Positions 21,278 to 33,190 of a DNA stretch of 64,000 nt are shown one piece after another. The position numbers and the translations under genes are program-made. Source of the stretch: Mugil cephalus. Lineage: Eukaryota; Chordata; Actinopteri; Mugiliformes; Mugilidae. The notes under the pieces were generated by a model, which was not told the DNA's origin, ran no database searches, and worked only from the letters and a program-made list of their open reading frames with translations. Position 1 is the stretch's first letter. The number at the start of each line of letters is the position of its first letter. The stretch lies in NCBI RefSeq assembly GCF_022458985.1, contig NC_061779.1:20009001-20073000 (forward strand). Direction: 5' to 3'.

Positions 21278-24200
21278 CTAGTCACACAGCAGAAAAGATA
21301 AACAGACAGTGGACTGAGATCATAATCATTATCTCATGCTGAAGTCAAACGCTATTAATGTATCTTTACAAATTCTTTTCTTTCTGCGACATTTGTCATA
21401 AAGAGCAACACCGTTTCCTCTGTATCCTCACCTCCACAGCAGATAATTGCAGCCACGAACAGAGCCAGGTCGCTGTCGTCCAGCTCCAGTGCATTAAACT
21501 TCATAGCAAATTGGAACTTTGGCTCCATCATGTCACTGAACGGCCGCCGCAGGCTCTTGAGGAATTCCCTGGTGATGAAGCCAGAGCCATACGCGACAAG
21601 GAGCCCATCCTTGTTCATGCTGGAGGCGAGCATGGCGAAGAGGGCTTCGTACACCCCGTATTTCAAAAGAGTCACCTGATCGTTGAGGTCCAGATTCGAG
21701 AACCCAGGGACGGATTTTGCAAACTCTGTGAGCTCTGTGACGGTTTCCACTGATGTGCACTGGCAGCAATGGAAAATCCGGACTTCTGCCTCCCTGTCCT
21801 TCAGCGTCCCCGCGGAGCCAACCATCTTGGCCACCAGCGTCTGCTCTGCCAGTTGGAGGGTCTCCATGTCATGGATGACAAAAGGCTGAGAATTGTGTGG
21901 AAAGAAACATTTGTATGAGCTACAAGTGTGGATGTGTTTTTCAGTTGAAATGCAACACAGGCAGCACAGTGTGTACCGTGATTTTGGCCTACAAAAATAA
22001 ACCCGACCTGACTTGACTACATAAATATGGAAAAAGCTGACTCAGCAAATGTCTCTACATGAAGTACTGACTGACTGGAGTGTTTATACATAATCTTAAC
22101 TGAGAGGAAAGGCTAAGCCGAGAGCCCTTATTGACATCTCAGTATTTCCACTATGACACAGTTCCACCCTGCTGTTAAATAATTGTGGATATCACTCATA
22201 AACCTCAAAAGATGTTAGCTGAAAATATCAAAAATAAATGACAAAGTTTTAATAAAAATATGTACATATAGACATCTAATTATTGCAAAGGAGGTAACTA
22301 ACAGCTGTTTTAAGCTGTGTCACCATTCCCACAGTGGACAAGTTACAACATCTGATGAGCAGCTACATCTGCTCCTGTACATCATGTCAGACCTCTGACT
22401 CATGAATGCTCATCTAATTGTAGGCTGGAGTAACAAGGGAAGGTATGAGGGGACATGGCGCTGAGCTTTTGTATCTCTATGTCAACACAACACTTTATCC
22501 TCTCGTTTTTATGTCTTTATTGGACAGTGCCAGCAGAGATTAACAGACAGTGTAAGCAGACAAAGGGAAGTATGAACGGGGCTGAAAAAATGCTCCAAGA
22601 ACTGCAGTTCCTCAGGTGTCCACTTGAGGACATAAACACTCTGTAACGACTTAGTGTACCCAAGCCAATCTCAGCAAAACCAGTTAAGTCAGACAATAAA
22701 AAATGATGTGGAAGCTAGTGAGCCTACTGTACCACAATTTTTCCAGGTGTTGACACTGGTGAGTCAAAGTTTTCTCATGTAGTATTACATAATGCTGCAC
22801 CTAAACAGGCTGACGCAGGCTTTGTGGAAAGCAGGGCCTTATGTGGCATAGCAGCATGCTAGCATTTGTAAATTAAAAACTGAAAACAGCAGTTGTACTA
22901 CATTTCATAATCTTGGAGAGAGCGTCTATTATTCCTATGGCAAAGGAGGCTTCACACTATAGTATAGTAACTGCAGCATGTTTCAAACTGACTTTATAGT
23001 CCTGAATGGCCCCATCTGTGTCATCCATTACATGAGGATGGCTTTACGTAACCACCTCTATGGCAGTTAAAACCACCACCTATATATCATACAAGCACGC
23101 CCCCTGACTCATTGGAAATAACTTGTGCTATGTTCAAGGCTTAGACCTTCATGGGTGTAATCTAGAGTACAGACTTAACCCTTAACTATGATGCGTCATA
23201 CGTCCTGGATGTATTACATACAGTGACTTCTGGTAAGGCACCTGGCTGTTAGATCAGTCAGGGATTTGTTTGTTTTGTTTTGTTTTTGTGTTATTTGAAA
23301 CTGAATTAATCTGGATTTAATTGCTACAGTCAGCCATGGAGCCGCCTGCTTCTGTATGGCCCAAAAATGCAATCCTGATCTAACCTGAGGACATTTCCTC
23401 AGAATCTTTATGTTATCTTACCAAAACATCTGTCGCCCTGGCTAGTAATGTCAGTTTCCTGCTCTGTCACAAAGATTAAGCATGGATGGGTCTATTTAAG
23501 CATCTTGCCACATTAGGCAGCAATGACTTGCACTGTCACTTAATTTTTAAGGTTTCCACCCGCCAAGTGTTCCTTATGTACTCCACCTAATGGCACATAA
23601 AGGGAACGTCCTGAAAGTGGCACTGTGTCTGTGATTTAAGTAAATAAATAATAACAAAGAGCAGTCACTTCTAAAGGGCAATCTCAGTCTCTCCTCCAGT
23701 AATAAAATGGTAAACAGTAATAAAAGTACCAGAGAGAATCTCAGTCAAACCAGTTGAGTACGAGGATAAAGCTGATGTGTACACAAATGTGAGCCAACTG
23801 CAGCACACTTCTCCTCCAGTGACGGTAATTGTCTGGCTCAGCCATTAAATGTATCCAAATACAATGATAACAAGGGATCCACTTTTCCACTAGAGTGGTT
23901 TAGTGACAAGTAAAGCACTGAGAATTTAAATAAAATAAACTGGTAAAATAATCAGGTTGAGAGTTATGGCACAGACTACAATGTACTACAATATGCAATA
24001 TGCAGCAATCAGACATAACATTATGAACACCTTCCTAATATTGTCTAGGTCTTCCTTTTGCCCCTAAAACAGTCATGGCTCATCAGAGAATGGACATGGG
24101 TTTCTGAGGGTGTCCCGTGGTGTCTGGTAACAGAATGTTGTTAGTGGGGTACTATAGTTGGAGGGGAGGGGCCTCTGTGGATCATCCCACAGATACTTGA

Positions 24201-27200
24201 TCAGTTTGGGATCTAATGAATTTGGCAGTGTCTGGTCTGGTCTAGGTGGGTGGTGCATGTGTCATCGACATGAATGCCGGCATTTCCCAGCAGAACACTG
24301 TATTGTCACAAGATGGTCAAAGTTATTTACTCAGTGCATGAGACTTTGATGGGAAGTTCAGAGTTGTGTAAAAGTGCTGTGCATACCATGAATGAACTCT
24401 GACAGCAAGAGTGGATCAAACATTTCCAACTGAGCGCTTTATCAGAAGCTTTGATCTCCAGAAGCAGTGGCTAAGATCTGTTTGAACATGGGACGTGAAC
24501 TTGGACTGACCTGTCCCTCTTGACATATTTCACACCTACACGCATCCATCCATGGAATTCATAGCATCTCTGGGCTGCACTCCCTGACCCTCCCCTTCTT
24601 CACCCCCCCCACCTTTTTTTCCGATGACAAAATAAGTGAAAGGAGCAAAGCGCAGGGGGAATGTTTTTTGGTGAGACCAGGGACTGGTGATGAAAAGAGA
24701 ACAGACGTGGAGGGAAACAGACGCTCAAGGGAGAATTGATGGGCTCACACACTGGCTCTTTATACCATTTCTGTGCAAACAGACGTTTCCTTGTCGAGCT
24801 CGTGTGTTGGCCCGCGCCGCTGATTGAGCAAGTTATTTCTGTCACTGGCTGGCTGCATGTAATCTCTGAGGTACTGACTGCCAGGCTGTATTGAGACATT
24901 AGTTTGATTGCAAATGACTGCACTCACAAAGAGACTAAAATCATCCCAATGGGAATAAACAAATTAAGAGTTGGACGATGGCTTGACCTTAGCAGTGGCC
25001 TGTGAGGCAAGAAGAGCCGTCGTGAACATGCAACCCACACACGCAACACCTTTCACTCACCAACCCCACCACTCTTAATCAACGTACAGGGGTGCTGGTC
25101 TTTCCCGTGAGGATGGTTCGAGCCTTGGCCTTGTTCATGTTGAAGTTCTTGAGGTAGGCCTCATAAATCTGCCTGGCCAGTGTCTTTTGGTCGGCCAGCT
25201 GGGGGTCCTCCACCTCCCTGTCCCCCGTCACCATCTCCGCCTTTAGCTTTAGCTTCTCCGACTGGGGCATCCTACCAAACCGGATAGCTGTGAAGAGAAG
25301 AGAGTCAGATTAAAATGTGTAAAAGGACCGAATGAATTTGTGAGGGTACAGATGGAGTTGACAGTATGAACTATATTACAGAAAATGCAAATAAATGCAA
25401 CAATGCAAACGTTAGATGTATCACATTCAATAGAAAACAGAAAGATCTGCTATATAAATACACAGAGAGCTCACTTTTTTGTTGTAAACAACCCTCAGTT
25501 TTGGCACCGTGCTTCACATCAGAAAAAACAGAATACTTTCTCCGAATCTATGTATATGAGAACAACATTCTGCTGTTCCAAATGACAGTAGGCGTGGAAA
25601 CTCAGAAAGGAGTGCAAGGTCAAATTAAACAAACTAAATAGCCTTAAGTTATTTATCTTATTTAGACAATGGCGTGTCATTCGTCTCTAGATGATCGCCC
25701 ATTTACAACATCGCAGACACAATTTGTAGAACTGAGGAGAAAAGTTCTGACATCTAGTGAAATAAACAATTCAGACTTTTCAGTTGCTATGTTGACTACT
25801 GTCATTATTCTTTTAAGACAACAGTTCATTTAAATGTTTGTGTCAGAGTCCATCTGTATCATTGTATGTTAACTAGGGAATGACTGATGACAGATGGACC
25901 AAAGTGGATGTCCAGACTTTAATTTCCAAGTCAGACAAATAAAATCCTTGATTTATAAAAAGGGATTTAGTTCCTCTGCCAGCACATAGAAGAAAGTGTT
26001 TTTGGACACTTTCAATAAATCTACAGCAAAGAAAGCAGTCCCAAGTGTCAGAAAAAACACTTTACCATACAAGGTACTACACAAAGACAATGTCTGCTCC
26101 AGTTTTAGAGAAGTGAGAGAGAATACATCTAAAATAGGAGAGGAATCTGAGAACAAACAGCATAAATGAAGAAAGAAAATAAGAACAGAAACCGCATGTG
26201 TTCAAGATCAAAAGGTGAATGGACTTTTTAAAAAAAAAAATTACAACAAAAACAAATGATGAATGAACACGTTACTACACGTCACAAAGTCGGCATCATC
26301 GTAGCTCAGCAACATACGGGAGTTGTTTTTCTACGGAGGGATGCTGGCATCTCTCAGACGGCCTGATCCCATTTGACTAATACGATTAGAGGTGAACTGT
26401 TTTTAACCCCGTCTCACAAGTTTTAATGGTGGGCACAGGCACACACGCACAAATACGCACACGTACCTCACAAGAACACAACATCCAGTTGCATCAATGG
26501 CCTACCTTAAAGAGACCGTAAAAGCGTAAAAAAAATATCACATTTCTCAAGAACACTGCGCTGGACTGTGCAGAGATGCGTACCAGACAGCATGAGAGCC
26601 CATTAGATTAGTGCTCACAAAGTGGATAGATCATCTCAGGCTGGTAAAGCTCCACAACAGGCGCCTGGGCAGGAGCCAAGTCTAATTAAGATATGAGGAA
26701 GTGACTGATGTTAAGCTGAGCGTAAGTCTAATACCTAAGAACTGGTGCGAGGGGATAAGTGTGTGACTCAAGTGTGGGGAAAGGAGCTAAAAGTGGGCGG
26801 GGGATGTCTGTCAGTCTGTTGAATCATCCGTTTTAGCGGCAGACCACTACGTGAGACCTGACATATTATCAAGATGGAGTATTTCGGTCACTTGAGGTAG
26901 TAAAGATCTTCGCAGCTGTTGCAACAGCAAGAAGTGTAAGTTGCTGGTGTAGCATGCAACAGAAGTAAAGCATCATATTAAAGTTCAATCACAGGATATT
27001 GTGGGATTCAAAAGACAACAACTCTCTACTTTGCACATCAGAGAAAAGGCATGAAACATTTTAAAGAATTATAGTCCATTAAACAAAGATCTTTACCGTC
27101 CCGACGTCGCCCTGACTGTACCTGAATGTTTTACCGTTATAGCCAGGAACATCCGGCCTGGTTACGTTTAGCTGTAAAATCAATCAGTGGTCGATACGAA

Positions 27201-30200
27201 CAGTGGGACAAACCCCTTAAATTAGCAGCACGGTGGTCCTGTGATATTTTAGACCTCAAAAGATCAAGTTGCACTGGTCTCAGATGTCCTTCCTCCCTCT
27301 CTTCAGTTACATTTACGTCCATGAAACTCAATACACGTGTACCGTAAGAGGAAGGGGCGGCTGACAGAAATACTACCACTGCTCGACTTCGAGCCACTGT
27401 CTTCATCAACATCTAGGCTATGTCTAAAGAAAGCTTTGGGAAGGCTATCAAATCAATAATCCGATGCGACAAAATAAATAAGCTTGGCCCTGCCTCTGTG
27501 TCCACAAGTTCACCACCGCCAGGATGGGGTATCTGCAAAGTGTGCAGAGTCTATAGGCAAGCGCACCGATCACATTGACCTTTTTGATCCCTCCAGCAGA
27601 AAATGCATGTACACACACGGCCACAATAACACATCCCTAAAACCTGAGTACGAGGATTTTGTAGTATGTGACTTTGTAGTGACTTTGGCCCAGGGTCCAT
27701 GTTTAGACAGTATAAACAACATTTCCCACAAAATATCATTGCTTCTATTTCAAAGAAAGACAAGCAACACGGATGCACATGCAGGATCAACTACTAAGAC
27801 TGTTAAAGCCAAAGGATTTTGTTATTAGATATATTATCTAACCATGTGTGAGATTAAACAAACAGCCATAAAATATTAGGACCACAGATATAATAACAGT
27901 GTTATAATGAGGTTTAATCTTGTCACAAAATTAAACATTATCTTTTCACTTCAAACTGTTGTTTAAAATCTGCACTCACACACGGTTAACATATCTGTAA
28001 TGTAGCCACATGATGTCTATTTCTGAATAGAGAAGTTGTTAAAAATGCTGTAATTGTTATATTTGGACAAGACATGCGGCCACAGAGCAGCCTGAATGAG
28101 ACACCCGCTAGTGACTTGCCTCAACATGCAACTCAACACCCAATCCAAGCGTTTATTTTTGCTAATTATGTGCGTACGTGCCGTTCAATCTTTGTTGACA
28201 ACAGCGCAATTGTGGCACTAAGTAGTGTGTGTGTGTTTACAAGTAACGAGGGCTGCCGGTGTGTGCGTGCGCTGCCAAGCCCGAAGCACTGCCCAAACCT
28301 GTTGTTATACGCACTGTGTGGGACTCACCGTTGTGGGACATGCCCACTGACAGGCACTTCTGGAAACGGCAGTATTGGCACTTGTTGCGGTTCTTTTTTT
28401 GGATTTTGCAGCGGCGCTCACACTTGTCGTACTCCAGCTTGAGACGGATGGTCCGCCGAAAAAAACCCTGAAGAAATAAAGGGGGACAGAAGAGAAATGT
28501 AAACAGTGCTACGCAGATTATTTCATTACCATTAATGTCTTAATTTTTTTATTTGCACGAATCAAAAAGTTCCTTAAACGTAAAGCTACTACTTAAACTC
28601 TTTATTGGGAAAGAACCATTAAAAAAGTATAAATGCTGAGAAACAATATCAGACTCTTAGTTTCATCATTGGTTTCTTCTTGCTTACACAACCTTGACAA
28701 AATACCCCAAAACATTTATCTTTGAAAGGGACAGATGGACCCGATGACATATTTGCGGTTGTCTGCAGGGTAGAGGCTGTCCTGGGGAATTGCTTAATAA
28801 TGCATTTAGCCATACTTAATGGCAAAGTTCATTTTTTTTCCCCTCTGCCTCCCAGTGTGCCAAAATACATTCAGACACCCACGCATGGTCTGAAAGACAA
28901 ATAGCCATACTATAAAACTACCCAGCATTATACCAACATGCTTCAAACATGTGGACACGTGTTAAGTAACTCAAGCAGACTTTCTCCTTATAACCTCTTA
29001 CCCTGAACATAAATTGGCATAAAAGCAGAGCAGCATTTTAGTTGAGCACAAATGATGCCTCCAACCAGTGTCATAAAGTATCAGTATGCTGATACCAGGG
29101 AGGTCATGTTCTTCAAATTACTGCTCCAAGAGCAAATAACAGAGGAAAATGTGCAAAGGAAGAGAGTGTAAACATGTGTGTGTCAGTCAGTTTAATAGAA
29201 GAACAACTTCTGATGATAACCTGCTTTAAAGGCAAGAATGTATCCCATCATGGGACTATTACATTGTCCAACAGGGCGGGCTGAGTGTGCAGCTTTGGGC
29301 TAATATTAGAACTACTTCCATCATTTTACACGTGTTTGTGTTGTGTCTATGCTGTTATCAGTGTCTTTAAGTGCTGCAGACACTGGTGGAAAAAAGGAAA
29401 TGTCATGCCTTTCTGTGACTCAGTCAAAACTGAGAAAATATATAAGAATATATATTGTGATCCTTATAATTCGTATGTGTGGGAGATATCAAACTGGATT
29501 CTCTGGCCAAACTCTAAATGGGACACCGTGGACTAAGATTTCCAGCTTAAGGAGTTCTCAGCAACAACCTGAGTGTTCCATTAAAACAAACCTTCCCGGC
29601 ACAAAGTAGTTTGGCTACAGAGAACACAAATATACTGTCCTCCAAATTTGGGTTTAAAAAAAAAAATTAAAAAATTAACAGAATTTCTTGGCTTCATTTG
29701 AAGCTAATGTTGCAAGTAAGGAATTACCATTGCCCTCCAGCATTTAGAGCTTGACATGACTCCCCCCTGAAGGTAGATGCTTCACTCTTCAACAAATATA
29801 CCTTGACTTTTGAGATAAGCTGTCACTTTACCGTTTTACAGCCCCGCGGCCTAACCCTGCACTTGTAGATCACACACCTCTGTCCTGTGGACCGATCACT
29901 TCTTGGACTATTGCACTCTAGATACTTCTGCATTGATGCATGAAGGAACACAGACAGTCGCACGCCTCAGTAAGCAGATACTCTGTCTGAATTTACAGTA
30001 CGTAATACTTCCTGAGATTCATGCTCCCTGTCTCAGCTCGTGCATTTAAGTTGAAGTTAATGTATTCACAGTTGCAGAGATGCTTCAGAAGCGTAATTTT
30101 CTTTCTTTCGCGTTCAAGTAACTGAGAAAGAAAGAAAACGAAGTAATACAGAATCACACTAACCCTAACGTCAGAAACACATGCACAGCCTCCTCATGTT

Positions 30201-32539
30201 GTGCTATCTTTGTCCTTTGACACCTCTTAAAAACAGCCTTGGGTTGTTCTTCAACACAACTGGTAAACAATTAACTGAAAGATTATCGAGCGACCACGTG
30301 TGAAGGGCTGAGGCAGAGATTTCTGATGCTTTTAGCAGTTATCATTAGTGCCTTTGGATTCGGCCTGACACGTCCTACTTTCCTCGATTCCAAATGTGAT
30401 TTATTGTTTTGAAACTGGTTAATGTTTAGTCAGCGGGCTGTTTGTGTTTCTTGGCTTGTCTGTGATTAACTGAGAGTGAGAGACGGAGACTGAAGGATAT
30501 CGACAGCTCTGCGCCAACACAAAGCCAGGATCATTTGTGGGACTGTATAATTTATGTGTGCACTGCTCACCTTGCAGCCCTCGCAGGCGTGGACTCCGTA
30601 GTGGTAGCCCGAGGCTCGGTCAGCGCACACGCGACACTCCAAACTGAGTGAAGAAGAGGAAGACGAGAACTCCTCCTGGCTCGCTGCCAACCCGTAGACA
30701 ACCGACGAAGGGCTGGACGCTGGCGTCAGGGCATCTACAAAACACAAGCATGTTTGCGTTTAAATGTGTCATTGCATCTAACGCTACTAAATGGGTATCC
30801 AATCCAAACATTATGGTGGAGAAGGGTTCTCACTGTCAAGTACCAGCACACATATGAACTGGGACAAATCAAAAAATCTGTTTTTATTTGTTGACTTGTT
30901 TCTAATTTGACATTTTAAACAAAAGAAAGGAGCAACGTCCAACACTGTGCTAGTTAGTGGGTCGACAACCCAATATGCAGGCATACTTCACGCTGTAATT
31001 GGTCACTACAGGAACTTCCACCCATCTCTATTCTTTATTAATTAATCACTTATTTTGGGAAGGCGTCACCTTGACGCCTTTGAGAAAACACAGTCAAATT
31101 TCCTTGTAACTAGTTAACCCCAAACATGCCCCTGCAATGATTCTCATTTCACGTGAATTGTTGCTAATATGCATTAGCTTTATCTATATTTAATTTGGTA
31201 TGCAAACACGGGGTGGACGTTTGAATAACTTGTTTTGAGAAATGCAAGTTGGTCTCACCACCACCACAACAGCTGTTGTCAACAACACGAAGCAGAGTGG
31301 AGGATCATCTTGAGAATTCTTAACTCAAAATAAAAATGTGCAGCTAGGTTTGCTTTAATAAATGCACCTCTATCGCTTCATCTCCCTATGGCAAAGACTC
31401 AAGTGGAATTCAAGTACAGTTTGACCTCTTTCCCCCAACAAAGACACTCTGTTCCATCAGAGGAACTATTTATTCAGGGATGTTAGCATGCCTTCTGCGA
31501 TGTGTTGCCCGTCACAAGCATAACAGTGTTATGTAGTAGTATTACTGATCTTCGTCATGGATGACAGGTCACAGGTTTTTCCGAGGACCGCCAACAGTGG
31601 CACCGAGTCAAGCCACATGAGTTTAGGCAAGAGACGCCAGAACGGGATAAGAAGCAGTTGGCAGTGAGCTGTGTTCCTGCCTGGTGCAAGTGCACATGTT
31701 TCAACTGAGTGTGGACAAGAAAAGCATGTTGCCTCTGCTCCTGTCTCTCACCGTCTTTGCACTCCTTAACGCCAATAAATACTAAACACCTTCTCACTGA
31801 CTTTTCCATGACATCATCAGATCTTGCTGCGTTGCCTTCTCTGCGCTCCTTCTTCTTTTTTTTCTCCACCCTTTCCTTCTATCTGCTGCACCCGTACCCA
31901 TATCCTCCCATTAAATGTTTATGTTTCACCCTCTACGCTTGTTGCATAATTTTGTGTCGGCATAAATTTCCCAGACATCCACGTCTATTCAGGAGAAAAC
32001 ACAGCAGCAAAGTGGATGTTTCCTGAGAGGTTGCGCATGGTGGCTGAGGAATGTGTGAATTCCTTGCTGGATATGGAGCGAGGAGGGCTGGAGGAGGAAA
32101 GGCAGTTAAAGCTATGGAGTACAGAAGATGACATGCAAAATAGGTGCAACCTGGGTTGCAAAGGATTTTAGCACACCTTAGATGCAGGTTAAGTCAGGAG
32201 GTAAATGCACCAAGGGGAAATATGAAATTAGGGATTAAAAGCTTAAACTGCTTTGAAAACAACAGTAATGACAAGAAGATGTAATCTTTGAAACAGTTAT
32301 GACTTATACAGAAATTAGATTAGTTATTTACCTAGAACAGTAGAACCTTCTGAACCATTGCTGGAGGGCTGGTATTCAGGGACCTCAAAGGAGCTGAGGG
32401 CATCATCGTCGATAGACTGGGAGATGTCCTGCAGCTCCTCCATGCCGCCCATGAAATCATCATCAGCACACAGGGGGCTGTCCAGCACCGAGTCCTCCAG
32501 GGGAGATGGGGGATGGTAGTGGCTCTCCATATCGACCAT
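21033..32539 (-). CDS. ppara: Peroxisome proliferator-activated receptor alpha, six coding exons
   Basis: A ligand-activated nuclear receptor (NR1C1) that pairs with RXR on PPRE elements to switch on fatty-acid oxidation and ketogenesis genes when fatty acids bind; nuclear. The six exons join in frame to 469 residues (human 468). The N-terminal A/B domain (MVDMES..., [11 protein letters not shown]) is alpha-type, not gamma or delta. The DNA-binding domain (about 102-176) shows the first zinc finger Cys103/106/120/123 with P-box CEGCKGFF, and the second finger with CERRC...NKCQYC. The hinge ([10 protein letters not shown]) is followed by the ligand-binding domain, with FHCCQCTS, the Tyr of KYGVYEA, the His of VTEHAQLV and helix 12 [10 protein letters not shown]; the ligand-contacting Ser, Tyr, His and C-terminal Tyr are all kept. 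Teleosts often have two ppara copies; which one this is cannot be told. The gene appears intact. Confidence 0.97.
21432..21885 (-). CDS. ppara: ppara coding exon 5 (core of ligand-binding domain)
   Basis: 454 nt; acceptor AATTCTCAG, donor GGAG|GTGAGG. Encodes [15 protein letters not shown] through FVAAIICCG. Two codons longer than the human exon, in the [11 protein letters not shown] loop. Confidence 0.97.
21886..25087 (-). other. ppara intron 4
   Basis: A 3.2-kb intron. It holds a Tc1-like fragment (24000-24345) and a pair of similar 70-bp segments (22668-22735 and 23741-23808). No embedded gene was recognised. Confidence 0.85.
24000..24345 (+). mobile_element. Internally deleted Tc1-like transposon copy
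   Basis: The left part matches the teleost Tc1-family terminus (ATCAGACATAACATTATGAA, then CCTAATATTGTCTAGGTC). Later blocks GATCATCCCACAGATACTTG and CCAGCAGAACACTG..GTCACAAGATGGTCAA match the interior and right end. About 345 bp remain of a roughly 1-kb family, and the transposase frame is lost. Recognised from memory, not searched. Confidence 0.7.
25088..25287 (-). CDS. ppara: ppara coding exon 4 (hinge, start of LBD)
   Basis: 200 nt; acceptor CTCTTCACAG, donor CCCCT|GTACGT, ends in phase 0. Encodes the split Ala, [11 protein letters not shown] through [17 protein letters not shown] and TSTP. The codons for AYLK contain CTACCTCA, a let-7 8-mer match. Confidence 0.96.
25288..28328 (-). other. 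ppara intron 3
   Basis: A 3.0-kb intron. No gene or intact mobile element was recognised; short poly-A runs only. Confidence 0.85.
28329..28467 (-). CDS. ppara: ppara coding exon 3 (second zinc finger)
   Basis: 139 nt; acceptor TTTCTTCAG, donor AACG|GTGAGT. Encodes [20 protein letters not shown] through SVGMSHN. It is short and spans no long ORF in the minus frame listing, so it was found by splice-site reading. Confidence 0.96.
28468..30570 (-). other. ppara intron 2
   Basis: A 2.1-kb intron separating the two zinc-finger exons, at the conserved nuclear-receptor position. Nothing else was recognised. Confidence 0.85.
30571..30734 (-). CDS. ppara: ppara coding exon 2 (end of A/B domain, first zinc finger)
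   Basis: 164 nt; acceptor TTTTGTAG, donor AAG|GTGAGC, ends in phase 0. Encodes [11 protein letters not shown], a serine run, and the first zinc finger to CEGCK. Confidence 0.96.
30735..32331 (-). other. ppara intron 1 (coding)
   Basis: A 1.6-kb intron with a small perfect inverted repeat at 31070-31090. No gene was recognised. Confidence 0.85.
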
Positions 32540-32580
32540 TGTGGTGGAGACGCGGGCTTGCGGCACTCTCACTCATCAGA
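32332..32580 (-). CDS. ppara: ppara first coding exon (with 41 nt of 5' UTR)
   Basis: The acceptor GGTTTCCAG precedes 32580; the start ATG is at 32539; the donor CTAG|GTAAAT follows 32332. The coding part (32332-32539, 208 nt) gives residues 1-69 and one base of residue 70. An out-of-frame ATG at 32576 precedes the start in the same exon. Confidence 0.95.
32463..32576 (-). other. Overlapping upstream ORF in ppara
   Basis: An ATG 37 bases before the ppara start opens a 37-codon frame that runs across the ppara ATG in the +1 frame and ends at TGA (32465-32463). It is in the same exon, so any transcript using the acceptor at 32581 carries it. Confidence 0.7.
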
Positions 32581-32754
32581 CTGGAAACCAGCAGCAGGGG
32601 TGAGGGTGGGTGGGGGGAAATAAAAATAAGGAGGTCAGAGAGGTGACATTAAAACACAGACAGGGAAAGACAAGATGATTTCTACAGTCTGCCTTGATTT
32701 CTACAGACTAAAAGAATAAATCCATGCTCACACGAGGCTGTCCTTGGATGTGGA

Positions 32755-33010
32755 GCAGAGGCACTAAATGCTGACATTTGCCAACATGCTCAAAATGACA
32801 ATGCTAGCATGCTAACGTCAAGAAGATATTTAAAATGATGACCATCTGGTATGTCTAGCGGTTTGAACTGATGACGGTCCTCAATGTAAAAGTTATGGGG
32901 AGATGTACAAAACGTCCTGGTCCAATCAGTCCAACAGTTGTTCAGGCACGTAACTCACATCCACAAATGTCCACTCCACTGTGGCCCTAGTGGAAAATTA
33001 AAGACATCTA
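32755..33010 (+). repeat. Diverged dispersed repeat common in percomorph fishes
   Basis: Blocks such as ACATGCTCAAAATGACAATG and CTAGCATGCTAAC, and a later CCAATCAGTCCAACAGTTGTT with CCACAAATGTC, match in order a high-copy fish repeat recognised from memory. No ends or coding capacity are visible. Confidence 0.5.
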
Positions 33011-33077
33011 TGCAGTCCTTAGGATATATGATAAATTAACCATGAAGGCCATTTTTTTCGCCAGGTTGTATGCAGAA

Positions 33078-33115
33078 CATTCTGCCGTATTTCACAGGTG
33101 AAATACGGCAGAATG
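33078..33115. repeat. Perfect 18-bp inverted repeat with 2-nt loop
   Basis: CATTCTGCCGTATTTCAC (33078-33095), AG, then the exact reverse complement (33098-33115). An outer CAGGT (33062-33066) / ACCTG (33121-33125) pair extends the symmetry after a gap. Confidence 0.95.
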
Positions 33116-33136
33116 ATTTGACCTGTGAGTGGGACA

Positions 33137-33190
33137 GCATGAGCTAATATATTTAGCATGAGCTAACAACATGAGCTAATATATTTAGGC
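33137..33190. repeat. Short degenerate tandem repeat (CATGAGCTAATATATTTAG unit)
   Basis: The unit ATGAGCTAATATATTTAG occurs twice with a partial ATGAGCTAACA copy between, next to the perfect hairpin. Confidence 0.8.

Noticed and set aside
21358..21753. 131-codon plus-strand ORF
   Set aside because: It is antisense to the ppara ligand-binding-domain exon.
26893..26902. TGAGGTAGTA on the plus strand, like the start of mature let-7
   Set aside because: No complementary arm nearby, so no hairpin; it lies in a ppara intron and is probably a chance 10-mer.
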